Below are positions 1 to 8,309 of a stretch of 43,700 nt of DNA, one piece after another. The notes beneath the pieces are model-generated. The model saw nothing but the letters and a program-made list of their open reading frames with translations. It ran no database searches and was not told the DNA's origin. This DNA comes from Mahella sp. GTDB lineage: Bacteria; Bacillota; Clostridia; Mahellales; Mahellaceae. How positions within the stretch are numbered: the first letter of the stretch is position 1; the number at the start of each line of letters is the position of its first letter. The translations under genes and the position numbers were made by a program. Where the stretch lies: positions 1 to 43,700 of the forward strand of contig NZ_JAIHAU010000023.1 in NCBI RefSeq assembly GCF_020054945.1, written 5' to 3'.

Positions 1-3
1 TAA

Positions 4-624
4 ATGGTCGACAAGAGAGGTGAACGTCAAATAAAAGTAAATATATGGTTCTTCAGAAATAACCAGGCACAGATCATAAAATTTCATGCTTCACCCCTGA
101 TTGCATGGCAAGAAGATGAGCTCATATATGCAAAAGATGATATAATAAAATGTAAATGTATTAAAGGAAAAGGGGTTTTAAGATGCAATAAAATCGATGC
201 ATTTACAATTAAGGGCGAATGGTGTATTATAAAAAGTGAGAGAGGACGGTCGGATGCTATGCAACCGGAGGATGCTCAGGCGCTGGTTCAACAGATGGCG
301 TTATTGGTGGATTTATATACAGATATAAAAGGTATATTGCTGCAGATGAATGCTGACAATTATGCAGGCCGCACAGCGTCGCTGCGAGATGCGCAGGCCA
401 GGCAAAGGCAGGTCGGACTGGATATTAATCAATTGCGTCAGATAAACGAAGATATAATGAAATCATCGATGCATCTGCAGGAGCGCAATCAATTGCTGGA
501 GCGCACTAATCAAGCACTTGAACAAAAAGTGGCCGAATACGAACGGTTGCTCGATAGCCTCAAGACCGAAAATACCGCGCTGAAAAAGCAGATATTGGAG
601 CAAATAAAAACTAAGCAAGCTTAA
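4..624 (+). CDS. Hypothetical protein with C-terminal coiled coil
   Basis: I do not recognise a family. The 206-codon frame opens right after a stop codon at position 1, so it cannot extend upstream. The first 80 or so residues are basic and hydrophobic and come from AT-rich DNA. From about residue 86 the protein is rich in Gln, Glu, Leu and Asn, with a heptad-like pattern typical of a coiled coil (motifs such as LEQKVAEYERLLDSLK). An internal ATG at 259, behind a GAGGA-type site near 243, is an alternative start giving about 120 residues; the change of composition there makes this start plausible. No signal peptide or membrane segment is seen. It sits 59 bp before mltG on the same strand. 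The coding call is fairly safe for the C-terminal half and weaker for the N-terminal part. Confidence 0.6.
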   Translation: MVDKRGERQIKVNIWFFRNNQAQIIKFHASPLIAWQEDELIYAKDDIIKCKCIKGKGVLRCNKIDAFTIKGEWCIIKSERGRSDAMQPEDAQALVQQMALLVDLYTDIKGILLQMNADNYAGRTASLRDAQARQRQVGLDINQLRQINEDIMKSSMHLQERNQLLERTNQALEQKVAEYERLLDSLKTENTALKKQILEQIKTKQA

Positions 625-683
625 TTTGGTCTGTTGTGCGGCTTTGATATGATAAACTATAAATTACGCGATAGAAGGGAATA

Positions 684-1841
684 ATGATGCCCGAGATTAT
701 GACTGATGAAAAACAGATGAATAATTCGTTGCCTCAGCCCAGGCCATGGTGGAAAAAGACCTTGTCGCAGGCAGCTATATTCTTGATAAGCCTGGCTATA
801 GTACTGGGTGGCTTGACACTGGCCGGATGGGAGCTGTATCAGCATTACTTTGGGCCTATGGATCCCGGCAGCGATGAAATAATAGAGGTAGAAATACCGT
901 TGGGATCGTCTACCACTAAGATAGCCAACATATTGGAAGAAAATAAATTGGTCCGCAGTGCTACCGTATTCCGGTATTATGTTGATTTTTCCGGTAATTC
1001 CGATAAGCTCAAAGCTGGCATATACAAGCTCAAGCCGAGCATGACTATGAGCCAGATGTTGGAAGAAATGCTTACGGGCAAGGCCATGGCGGCTACCAAA
1101 ACGTTTACCGTAGTGCCGGGCTCTACGGTAGAGGGTATGGCCAATAGTCTTGTCAAGCAAGGCCTTATAAAAGATACCAAGCGCTTTTTGGAGCTGGCTA
1201 AAAGCGATGAATTCGATAGCTATTGGTTTATAGCCGATATAGAAAATGCTGATAAACGCCGCTATAAACTTGAGGGTTACTTGTATCCCGACACATACCA
1301 GGTATATGCCAACGCCGATGAGGAACAGATAATAACAAAAATGCTGGATCAATTTGAAAAAGTATTTTCGGAGGAATATAGACAGCGCGCGCAGGAGCTC
1401 AACATGACCGTGGACCAGGTGGTAACATTGGCCTCGATTATAGAAAAAGAAGCTGGCGCAAAGGATTTTGCCAAGGTATCAGCGGTCTTTCACAATCGCA
1501 TAAAAAAGGACATGCCTTTGCAGTCATGCGCCACGATAAGTTACGTAAAAGGGCAGACGATATTGTTTGCTTCTAGCTCCGATATCAAGATAGAATCGCC
1601 TTATAACACTTATAAATACAAAGGTCTGCCTGCTGGCCCTATATCAAACCCAGGCAAAAATGCTATACAAGCTGCTTTATATCCCGAACAGTCGTTCATT
1701 GATCAGTATTACTATTTTGCCGTGAGCGACCCAGATACCAAAGAGACGGTGTACAGCAAGACGCTGGAGGAGCACAATAAAGTGGTGGCTAAGTACAGAG
1801 ATGTGTGGTTGGAGTGGCAGAAGGAGCATTCGGACAATTAA
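684..1841 (+). CDS. mltG: Endolytic murein transglycosylase MltG (YceG family)
   Basis: This membrane-anchored lytic transglycosylase cuts nascent peptidoglycan strands and ends glycan elongation. The protein has a short cytoplasmic N-terminus, one membrane helix at about residues 26-50, a LysM-like region (VEIPLGSSTTKIANILEENK) and the YceG catalytic domain. The motif ASIIEKEA holds the family's catalytic glutamate, and YNTYKYKGLPAGPISNPG is the conserved C-terminal block. The length of 385 residues is usual. A GAAGGGA ribosome site precedes two adjacent ATG codons (684 and 687); either could be used. The next gene is a class B penicillin-binding protein, so the pair handles cell-wall synthesis and trimming. 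The family assignment is firm. Confidence 0.93.
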   Translation: MMPEIMTDEKQMNNSLPQPRPWWKKTLSQAAIFLISLAIVLGGLTLAGWELYQHYFGPMDPGSDEIIEVEIPLGSSTTKIANILEENKLVRSATVFRYYVDFSGNSDKLKAGIYKLKPSMTMSQMLEEMLTGKAMAATKTFTVVPGSTVEGMANSLVKQGLIKDTKRFLELAKSDEFDSYWFIADIENADKRRYKLEGYLYPDTYQVYANADEEQIITKMLDQFEKVFSEEYRQRAQELNMTVDQVVTLASIIEKEAGAKDFAKVSAVFHNRIKKDMPLQSCATISYVKGQTILFASSSDIKIESPYNTYKYKGLPAGPISNPGKNAIQAALYPEQSFIDQYYYFAVSDPDTKETVYSKTLEEHNKVVAKYRDVWLEWQKEHSDN

Positions 1842-1856
1842 ATCGGGAATATATAG

Positions 1857-1903
1857 CATCCCTTTAGGCCATAATATGGATATGGCGAAAGGGATGTTTT
1901 TTT
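1857..1903 (+). terminator. Intrinsic terminator whose 3' arm overlaps the next ribosome site
   Basis: CATCCCTTT (1857-1865) pairs exactly with AAAGGGATG (1888-1896), and seven T residues follow (1897-1903). This has the form of a rho-independent terminator behind mltG. The last T touches the ATG of the penicillin-binding protein gene at 1904, so the GAAAGGG in the 3' arm is also the only Shine-Dalgarno candidate for that gene. The stem could therefore end mltG transcripts and hide the ribosome site on read-through RNA. Confidence 0.65.
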
Positions 1904-3472
1904 ATGGATGAAAAAAGCATAAAGCGCATATATCGCATCGGTATAGGCGTGTTTATACTATTCGCGCTGCTTATAGTAAGATTGGGCTCGGCGCAGCTCA
2001 TAACCGGCATGGCCTACGCCGAGAAGGCTGTAAAGCAGCGCACGGTGCGTATAGCTTTATATAACAGCAGAGGGCGCATATTAGACCGTAGCGGCATACC
2101 ATTTACCGATAGAGAAACGACTAAAAAGCTTATCGTGTTTCCGGCTATGGTACAGGATGACAGCGTTTATGAATACATATACTCCGTTACGGGGAAAAAA
2201 CGCGATGATGTAAAAAAAGCCGCCGATAACCGCTCTTATGTAGTGCTCGACGTATTGGATGATACAACGGCTATACCGCAAAATGCCGGCGGTATATTGC
2301 TGGTGGAAGTTCCGCGCCGTTATGGGCAGGACATGCTCGCGTTGCATGTCGTCGGATATACAGACAAGAGCAATAGAGGCGTTCAAGGCATAGAGAAGGC
2401 GTATGACAGCTTATTGAAAGGTACCGGTTCATACAGCATAAACGCCGTGGTGGACGCCAAGCGCCGTATGGTACCCGGGATAGGCTATACCGTCATAGAC
2501 GAACGCAGGGGCGCACAAGATATAACGCTTACGCTGGACTACCATATACAAAAAATAGCTGAACAGGCCATGGACAAGAATAAAAATACAGGGGCGGCGG
2601 TGGTGATGGATGTGCATACCGGCGATATACTGGCTATGGCTAATCGGCCGGCGTTTGATCCGTATAATATAGAGAAGGCTGATGGCGATGCGCTTTTAAA
2701 TAAAGCTTTGCTTGACGTATCTCCGGGATCGGTCTTTAAGATCGTGGTAGCAGCAGCCGCGCTGGATACAGGAAAGGCTGATTTGGATACCGAATTCAAG
2801 TGTGACGGTTATGTGGATATAAAAGGACGTAGATTTGGCTGCGATGTGCATAAAGACGGAGCCGGTTTTTTGGATATGAAACAGGCGTTTGCAGTATCAT
2901 GCAACTCATATTTCATTCAACTGGCACAACTGGTAGGGGGCGACGATATAGTACGCTATGCCCAAGCCTTTGGCCTTGGACATGTCATAGATGGTATACC
3001 CGATCAACAGCCGGGGTTACTTCCTGGCAAAGAAGAATATGCCGGACCGGGCATAGGTAATCTGGCCCTTGGTCAAGGCAAAGTAGAAGCCACACCGTTG
3101 CAGATAGCCGCTATGGTGGCTACTGTGGCCAATGGGGGTATTAAGCCTGCCGTGTCGCTCGTAGAGGGGCAGGGCAGCGGCCAATCAGCGCGCGTCGTAT
3201 CGCCGCTTACGGCCTATAAGCTTATGACGTTGATGGAAGAGGTTACCATAAACGGCAGCGGGAAGCGCGCATATTCCGATATGGTAGGTGGTACGGCCGG
3301 CAAAACAGGTACGCCCGATGTGGGGCCTTACGCATGGTTTGCCGGGTATTTTCCGGTCCATGCGCCCGAGTATGCCATAGTCGTATTGACTTATAATGAC
3401 GGATATGGGGGTCAGATGGCGGCGCCTATATTTAAGGATATCGCCGAAGGTATCTATAAAATTTATAAATAA
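1904..3472 (+). CDS. Class B penicillin-binding protein (FtsI/PbpA-like transpeptidase)
   Basis: This is a D,D-transpeptidase that cross-links peptidoglycan outside the membrane. One N-terminal membrane helix (about residues 10-33) anchors it. The N-terminal dimerisation/pedestal region includes SRGRILDRSG near residue 55, and the transpeptidase domain covers about residues 220-522. The three active-site motifs are present: SVFK with Ser276 and Lys279, SCN at 332-334, and KTG at 467-469. At 522 residues it is shorter than typical FtsI with PASTA domains and closer to the PbpA/SpoVD-core type; no PASTA domain is visible. Its ribosome site lies inside the preceding terminator stem. SigK follows 76 bp downstream, so a sporulation role is possible but not shown. 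Confidence 0.9.
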   Translation: MDEKSIKRIYRIGIGVFILFALLIVRLGSAQLITGMAYAEKAVKQRTVRIALYNSRGRILDRSGIPFTDRETTKKLIVFPAMVQDDSVYEYIYSVTGKKRDDVKKAADNRSYVVLDVLDDTTAIPQNAGGILLVEVPRRYGQDMLALHVVGYTDKSNRGVQGIEKAYDSLLKGTGSYSINAVVDAKRRMVPGIGYTVIDERRGAQDITLTLDYHIQKIAEQAMDKNKNTGAAVVMDVHTGDILAMANRPAFDPYNIEKADGDALLNKALLDVSPGSVFKIVVAAAALDTGKADLDTEFKCDGYVDIKGRRFGCDVHKDGAGFLDMKQAFAVSCNSYFIQLAQLVGGDDIVRYAQAFGLGHVIDGIPDQQPGLLPGKEEYAGPGIGNLALGQGKVEATPLQIAAMVATVANGGIKPAVSLVEGQGSGQSARVVSPLTAYKLMTLMEEVTINGSGKRAYSDMVGGTAGKTGTPDVGPYAWFAGYFPVHAPEYAIVVLTYNDGYGGQMAAPIFKDIAEGIYKIYK

Positions 3473-3484
3473 AATGGTACATGC

Positions 3485-3513
3485 ACATATCATAGGTATC
3501 GCTCATATACTTT
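3485..3513 (+). promoter_or_regulatory. Possible sporulation-sigma (SigK/SigE-like) promoter
   Basis: ACA at 3485-3487 is followed after 16 bp by CATATACTTT at 3504-3513. This resembles the SigK promoter pattern (AC, about 16 bp, CATAnnnTA) that I know from Bacillus. It lies 35 bp before the sigK start. No good sigma-A promoter is seen in this gap. The match is short and AT-rich, so chance is a serious alternative. Confidence 0.25.
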
Positions 3514-3548
3514 AAAGTGACATATTTATCGGTGAGGGGTGCATTACC

Positions 3549-4259
3549 ATGCTATTGAGCATTATAGGCGGCGTTATCCTATCGTTAAAAGAAATACTGT
3601 TGCTGACATCATATGTGTCGAATAATAATTCATTTCCACAACCGTTATCCTACGAAGAGGAACAACATTATCTCGAGCTATACGAACAAGGCGATCAACA
3701 AGCTAAAAATATACTTATAGAGCATAACTTACGTTTAGTGGCTCATATAGTAAAAAAATATAACAATGCGGTCAAAGATCCGGAGGATCTGATTTCAATA
3801 GGCACTATAGGCCTTATAAAGGGTATAACCACATTTGACTCGAATAAAGGTACGAGGCTGGCCACCTATGCGGCCAGATGTATAGAAAATGAGATATTGA
3901 TGTACGTTCGCGCATCCAAAAAAGAGAAAAAAGAGGTATTCCTGCAGGAACCCATAGGTACCGATAAAGAAGGCAACGAAGTGACGCTGATAGACATACT
4001 GGGTACCGATGAAGATACTATTACCGACCAGGTATCGGATAAAATGCAGATAGCCAAGCTCTATAAAAAAATGGGCTCGGTACTGAAAGACCGCGAGCGC
4101 CTTATACTGGAGCTGCGCTACGGCCTTATCAACGGCGACGACAAGACGCAGCGCGAGATAGCGCAGATGCTCGGCATATCGCGCTCATATGTTTCGCGTA
4201 TAGAGAAAAAAGCCTTGAACAAGCTGAATAAAGAGCTGCGAGCCGAAGGATGTCATTAA
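3549..4259 (+). CDS. sigK: RNA polymerase sporulation sigma factor SigK (pro-sigma-K)
   Basis: SigK directs late mother-cell transcription during sporulation. The 236-residue protein has a hydrophobic N-terminal extension (about residues 1-22) followed by [14 protein letters not shown], the typical pro-sequence removed by SpoIVFB. Region 2 follows ([16 protein letters not shown], then [14 protein letters not shown] and [16 protein letters not shown]), and region 4 ends with the helix-turn-helix [20 protein letters not shown]. The frame is intact, with no skin-type insertion. The start is set by GGTGAGGGG about 9 bp upstream. The pro-sequence and region 2 wording separate it from SigE, SigF and SigG. 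Confidence 0.93.
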   Translation: MLLSIIGGVILSLKEILLLTSYVSNNNSFPQPLSYEEEQHYLELYEQGDQQAKNILIEHNLRLVAHIVKKYNNAVKDPEDLISIGTIGLIKGITTFDSNKGTRLATYAARCIENEILMYVRASKKEKKEVFLQEPIGTDKEGNEVTLIDILGTDEDTITDQVSDKMQIAKLYKKMGSVLKDRERLILELRYGLINGDDKTQREIAQMLGISRSYVSRIEKKALNKLNKELRAEGCH

Positions 4260-4414
4260 GCATCCGACGACAGATACCAATGCAATGCCATAGTTTCACC
4301 GCATCAGTTACCGAGTCTGGCCATATTCCACATCGCACAAATCAAAAAATTCATTTGAATATAAAGGGGATGGATGATAAAATTATATAATAAAACGATG
4401 AGAGGTTATAAAGT

Positions 4415-4924
4415 TTGGCTAAATTACAACCTGATTTACACGTTAAATCCATATACGATATCGACTTGGACATGTTAAAAAATCGTTCAATATACTGCCT
4501 TATAATGGATATAGACAATACGCTGACGCCATGGAACAGCAGCGATATAAGCGACGAGCTTGGAAAGTGGGTGAAAGGGGCCCGTGACGAGGGTTTTAAG
4601 ATATGCCTTTTATCCAATAACGGGCCTAAACGCGTGGAAAGGCTGTCGGTCAAGCTCGGCGTATCTTATATATACAATGCCGCCAAACCGCGGCGCCGTT
4701 CATATCAGAAAGCATTGGATATCATGGGGGCGACTTATGACCATGCGGCGGTCATAGGCGACCAATTGCTGACCGACATACTGGGCGGCAAGCGCATGGG
4801 TATGTTCACCATACTGGTGGATCCGATAGATGAAAGGGAATTTATAGGAACAAAGATTATGCGCTGGCTGGAGAAGGTGCTATTCAACCGCCGGCCTTTC
4901 GGTAAGGGGGAGACGCGGCCTTGA
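4415..4924 (+). CDS. YqeG-family HAD-type phosphatase
   Basis: This is a small HAD-superfamily phosphatase (subclass IIIA, YqeG type); the natural substrate of the family is not settled. The nucleophile motif is MDIDNTLTPW, with Asp32 and Asp34. Motif II is LLSNNGPKR around residue 65, and the acidic metal-binding motif is VIGDQLLTDILGG around residue 117. The length of 169 residues is normal. The start is a TTG with GAGAGG 9 bp upstream. The gene overlaps aroE by 4 bp; yqeG next to aroE is a neighbourhood I know from Bacilli and Clostridia, which supports the call. The 155 bp before it contain no clear element. Confidence 0.88.
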   Translation: MAKLQPDLHVKSIYDIDLDMLKNRSIYCLIMDIDNTLTPWNSSDISDELGKWVKGARDEGFKICLLSNNGPKRVERLSVKLGVSYIYNAAKPRRRSYQKALDIMGATYDHAAVIGDQLLTDILGGKRMGMFTILVDPIDEREFIGTKIMRWLEKVLFNRRPFGKGETRP

Positions 4925-5772
4925 TAGATGCATCTACGCGATTGATAGCGTTAATAGGCCATCCGATAGAGCACAGCCTGTCGCCGCGCATGCACAACCG
5001 CATATACCGGCATATGGGTATAAACAGCGTATATGTGGCCTTTGATGTGTCGCCCGAGCATGTGGGACAAGCGGTGGCGGGATTTCGCGCGCTGCAGGTG
5101 AGGGGCTTTAACGTCACGGTGCCTCATAAGCAGGCCGTCATGCCTTACCTCGACGCCGTCGATCAAACGGCGGCCGCCATAGGCGCCGTCAATACCGTGG
5201 TCAACGATAGCGGCGTCCTGACCGGCTATAATACTGATGCTTCGGGATTTATGCATTTGCTCGAGCATCGCGGCGTCGATGTGAGCGGCAAAGATGTGCT
5301 GCTGCTCGGCGCCGGAGGTGCCGCCAGAGCGGTGGCGGCGGCGCTGGCTATTAATGGCGCGCGCGTGGTTGTGGCCAACCGCACGCCTGCTAAAGCCGTT
5401 GCTCTGGCCGATGCCATAAACGAGCATATGGGGCGCAAGGCGTGTTACGGCATCTCGGTGGAGGATATAGGCCAAACGCCGCGCCCGTATATGCTGGTAA
5501 ACGCCACATCGGTTGGTATGTGGCCGCATATTGAAGCATGCCCGCTGCCCGACGATTATGATTTTGCAGGTATAGAGGTGGTATATGACCTTATATACAA
5601 CCCTGGGCTGACATTATTGCTGAAAAAGGCACAGGCGCATGGATGCATGGCCGTTAACGGACTGGATATGCTCATATGGCAGGCTATAGAGGCTATAAGG
5701 ATATGGTTTGGCGTAGATGTGCCCTATAGCCTTGTTATGAATGAAATGAAAAACATAGAAAATTTTACATAG
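4921..5772 (+). CDS. aroE: Shikimate dehydrogenase
   Basis: AroE reduces 3-dehydroshikimate to shikimate with NADPH in aromatic amino acid synthesis. Substrate-binding motif SLSP is at residues 19-22, NVTVPHK ends with the catalytic Lys70, and NTD contains Asp106. The nucleotide loop is GAGGAAR at about 130-136, followed by NRT at 153-155, the motif that favours NADP. The C-terminal GLDMLIWQA holds the conserved Gln. The length of 283 residues is standard. It starts with a TTG inside the stop of the yqeG gene. Shikimate kinase, two steps earlier or later in the same pathway depending on view, lies 5 kb downstream inside the pilus locus. Confidence 0.95.
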   Translation: MIDASTRLIALIGHPIEHSLSPRMHNRIYRHMGINSVYVAFDVSPEHVGQAVAGFRALQVRGFNVTVPHKQAVMPYLDAVDQTAAAIGAVNTVVNDSGVLTGYNTDASGFMHLLEHRGVDVSGKDVLLLGAGGAARAVAAALAINGARVVVANRTPAKAVALADAINEHMGRKACYGISVEDIGQTPRPYMLVNATSVGMWPHIEACPLPDDYDFAGIEVVYDLIYNPGLTLLLKKAQAHGCMAVNGLDMLIWQAIEAIRIWFGVDVPYSLVMNEMKNIENFT

Positions 5773-5778
5773 AACATA

Positions 5779-5807
5779 TTGTGATTTAAACTTTGTTACG
5801 ATATAAT
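5779..5807 (+). promoter_or_regulatory. Sigma-A-type promoter for the type IV pilus locus
   Basis: TTGTGA (5779-5784) and TATAAT (5802-5807) are separated by exactly 17 bp. Transcription would start near 5814, leaving a leader of about 150 nt before the pilin start at 5968. I looked in this leader for a cyclic-di-GMP riboswitch, which is known before pilin genes in some clostridia, and did not recognise one. Confidence 0.6.
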
Positions 5808-5967
5808 GGTAATGGTGAGAATGTTGTAAGAGCGTTATATTTTCATTATAGCTTCGTATTGTAGCATGGATATAGGGCTTTTGCACTACATAATCGTTTG
5901 AGCATGGGGCTTGCGAGGTTCGCTGTTAAAAATTAAGAAATTAATAAAAAAAGAAAGGGGATCTTAA

Positions 5968-6363
5968 TTGATAAGGGATAATAAGAAAAGGAAACGCAGG
6001 GGCTTTACGCTTATAGAGCTGGTAGTGGTCATAGCCATACTGGGCATACTGGTAGCCATGGCGGTGCCACAGCTGGGAGGCTCGAGGAAAACGGCGGCGA
6101 TAACGGCGCATAACGCCAATGTCAGGACGCTGGAGAGCGCCGCTATGATGTATATAGCCGACCATGGTAATCCGACGAGTAAAGTTACGTGGAACAAAGA
6201 TGGTGGAGGCTGGGATCCTTACCTCCAGGAATGGCCTAAGGCGCCCAACGGCACTGGTTCTAATGATGTGAATGGTAAAAAGGTAGATGGTGTAAACTAT
6301 GAGGTGACAATTGATAAGAATGGTACCATAACAGTTAAGCCGGCTAAGATATCAACACCTTAA
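5968..6363 (+). CDS. Type IV pilin (probable major pilin)
   Basis: This is a prepilin processed by PilD and assembled into the pilus fibre. A short basic leader ends in Gly, then the mature N-terminus FTLIELVVVIAILGILVAM begins, with Glu at position 5 and a long hydrophobic helix. The remaining 90 residues form a small globular head with Gly- and Lys-rich loops. The size of 131 residues is usual for clostridial PilA. The start is a TTG with AAAGGGG 7 bp upstream. It is the first gene after the locus promoter, which suggests the major subunit, although the head is small enough for a minor pilin. Confidence 0.85.
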   Translation: MIRDNKKRKRRGFTLIELVVVIAILGILVAMAVPQLGGSRKTAAITAHNANVRTLESAAMMYIADHGNPTSKVTWNKDGGGWDPYLQEWPKAPNGTGSNDVNGKKVDGVNYEVTIDKNGTITVKPAKISTP

Positions 6364-6432
6364 TCTAATGCCCGCAGTCCCATGCACAAATGATACCAAG
6401 TATATTTGAGATGTGTGAAGGAGGGGAAAGCA

Positions 6433-7974
6433 ATGCGCAAGAAAGGTTCCAAAGGCTCGGCGCTGATGCTGACGGTGATGATATCGCTGACGCTGCTTAC
6501 TTTGGCGGCGGGCATGAGCTTTTATGCCGTAGCCGAGGTAAAGCAGACGGCGCTGCAGCAAAAAAAGCTGGACGCATATTATGTGGCCCGCTCGGGTGCC
6601 GAGGCGGCGGTGGGGTGGCTGACCTCTCTGGACAGCGATCAGGCCGCAGACCTTTCTTTCCCTATCCAGTCAAATGAAACGCCGTTCGGAAACGGTAGCT
6701 TTCGCATAGCAGTAGAGGATGCCGGCGATACGCTCCTCGTAACGTCCACAGGCAGGGTGAAAGATACCAACGGTTATATAGAGGACGAAATGAGCGTGGC
6801 GCTCGATAAAGTAAGGTCCTCCCATACAGCCGATATAGAATACGCCATATTCGCGCGCTCCAACATAACCACCAGCGGGGGCGGTAACGTAAGCGGCGAT
6901 ATAGCTGTCGCTTCGGACGCCAGCAGGGCTATAAGCATCAGTGGTAACCCCAGTCTGCAAAACTGCGTCATACATATACCCGAAGGGGCAAACCCAAATG
7001 TGGTTATTGACAAACCTAACTGGTATGATTTGCCTCCTGTTGAAACCGATATTTCCGAGGATGGAGCATATGAACTTCCCACCTCGCCTTCACCCATAGC
7101 TTTCCCGGTCTTTCCGAACGACCTTCCGGCCAAGGAGGGTATTGAGTTGGGGAAGGATCAGAAAGAGCGTACTATACAAGGCAGTGCTTTGTATAATTAT
7201 ATTAAGATAGCCTATAAGGGATGCATGCTGACCATCGATGCGCAGTCCGATACCGTTATAAGGATAAAAGAGCTTAACATATCCAGTGACGGTAAGATAA
7301 AGATAACGGGCGGGGGAAGAGTGACTCTGTATATAGATAGTTATACGGGCAGCGGCGGCTTTTTTATAGAAAGCCAGCATCCCGAAAATGTAGCGATATA
7401 CTGGAGAAATAGTTTCCAACCGTCGGGACAATCGACTATAGATGGCGATGTTCATGTGGAGGGGAATGTGAATATATCAGCCGGAGTTACGGTAAAGGGC
7501 GATATATATATGAGCGGTTCAAACGTCAGCATAAGCGGCGGCGCAAATATAGCCGGCGATATACGAAGCGGCAATGCGGTTGTTAATTTAAGTGGCGGCG
7601 CTAAAATAGGAGGGGATATATATACCTCAGGTTCAAAAGTCGGCCTTAGCGGCGGCATATCGGTAGGCGGCTCCATATATGGCGGGAATACCGATATTAT
7701 ATTCAGCGGTGGCGCTACTGTGGAAGGCAATATAGTGACCGCCGGCGATACGGTGAATATGAGCGGCGGCACCGACATAGTAAATGGCGTGCTGTACGCG
7801 CCGGCGGCTACGGTGAATATGAGCGGCGGCGCGGCCATAACCGGCGGCTTGATAGCTGATACGGTGAATATGAGCGGAGGTCCTACTATAACTTATAATA
7901 CAGATGTCATATCTGATAATCCCGTTATAATAGGCGGCTCCGCAATAAAATTTGAGATGAGGTACTGGAAATGA
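6433..7974 (+). CDS. PilX-like pilus protein with bactofilin-like repeat domain
   Basis: The N-terminus (basic leader KKGSKG, then SALMLTVMISLTLLTLAAG and a membrane helix, followed by YYVARSGAEAA) has the form of PilX/GspK-type minor pilins, which lack Glu5 as this one does. The middle part is soluble and unassigned. From about residue 335 to 490 there are repeats of roughly 17-21 residues containing the phrase SGG (SISGGAN, NLSGGAK, GLSGGIS, IFSGGAT, NMSGGTD, NMSGGAA, NMSGGPT) alternating with GDI or GNI. This resembles the beta-helix of bactofilin or polymer-forming proteins. The ATG at 6433 follows AAGGAGGGG and is preferred over an ATG at 6406. The end overlaps the next pilin gene by 4 bp. 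It probably caps or decorates the pilus tip, which is inference. Confidence 0.75.
   Translation: MRKKGSKGSALMLTVMISLTLLTLAAGMSFYAVAEVKQTALQQKKLDAYYVARSGAEAAVGWLTSLDSDQAADLSFPIQSNETPFGNGSFRIAVEDAGDTLLVTSTGRVKDTNGYIEDEMSVALDKVRSSHTADIEYAIFARSNITTSGGGNVSGDIAVASDASRAISISGNPSLQNCVIHIPEGANPNVVIDKPNWYDLPPVETDISEDGAYELPTSPSPIAFPVFPNDLPAKEGIELGKDQKERTIQGSALYNYIKIAYKGCMLTIDAQSDTVIRIKELNISSDGKIKITGGGRVTLYIDSYTGSGGFFIESQHPENVAIYWRNSFQPSGQSTIDGDVHVEGNVNISAGVTVKGDIYMSGSNVSISGGANIAGDIRSGNAVVNLSGGAKIGGDIYTSGSKVGLSGGISVGGSIYGGNTDIIFSGGATVEGNIVTAGDTVNMSGGTDIVNGVLYAPAATVNMSGGAAITGGLIADTVNMSGGPTITYNTDVISDNPVIIGGSAIKFEMRYWK
7528..7882 (+). repeat. Seven imperfect SGG-coding repeats within the PilX-like gene
   Basis: The phrase Ser-Gly-Gly recurs seven times with a spacing of about 17-23 codons. 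The last three units also share DNA: the 20-mer beginning CGGTGAATATGAGC occurs at 7751 and 7811 and, with one change, at 7862. This points to recent unit duplication. Confidence 0.8.
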
Positions 7975-8309
7975 AGGCCGCTCGTCAAGGTAAAGGCATG
8001 ACGCTGGTAGAGGTGCTTATTTCGTTGGCCATACTGGGCGTACTGCTCGTAGTGCTGGTCGGCATACTCTCGGGTGGTCTGCTCAATATTACCAATGCCG
8101 GTCAAAAGACATCGGATGAGTTCACCGCCCACGAGCTTATGCAAAAAGCCATAAACGATCCGAATTTTTCGGACAGCAGGGTGACGGTTAGCCGTAACGT
8201 ATCTATTAGCATAGATGGCTGCAATGCCTCGGTCACCGGCCGCAGTATAACCGTGACAGTGGGCGACGTAACGCTTACTACTTTTGTGGCGGATGGAGGT
8301 GGATCATGA
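7971..8309 (+). CDS. Minor pilin (PilV/GspI-like)
   Basis: This is a prepilin-like protein of 112 residues. After the basic leader KAARQGKG comes MTLVEVLISLAILGVLLVV, a class III signal with Glu5 in the mature protein. The residue at +1 is Met rather than Phe, which PilD enzymes accept in some systems. The head is short and beta-rich. The start ATG overlaps the stop of the preceding gene (ATGA) and the end overlaps the next, so translation is coupled. It is probably part of the pilus-tip or priming complex with its neighbours; the exact subunit type is inferred from order and size. Confidence 0.8.
   Translation: MKAARQGKGMTLVEVLISLAILGVLLVVLVGILSGGLLNITNAGQKTSDEFTAHELMQKAINDPNFSDSRVTVSRNVSISIDGCNASVTGRSITVTVGDVTLTTFVADGGGS

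Noticed and set aside
657-1352. 231-codon open frame on the minus strand opposite mltG
   Set aside because: It is an antisense shadow of a conserved gene, with no recognisable motif or ribosome site.
4355-4391. Promoter before the YqeG gene (TTGAAT and TATAAT)
   Set aside because: The spacing is 25 bp, too long for a sigma-A promoter, and no better -35 is present.
4951-5529. 192-codon open frame on the minus strand opposite aroE
   Set aside because: It mirrors a certain aroE frame, has no ribosome site and shows only His/Arg/Tyr-rich antisense composition.
5808-5967. Possible cyclic-di-GMP riboswitch in the pilin leader
   Set aside because: The location is suggestive, but I could not find the conserved core of a GEMM-I or GEMM-II element.
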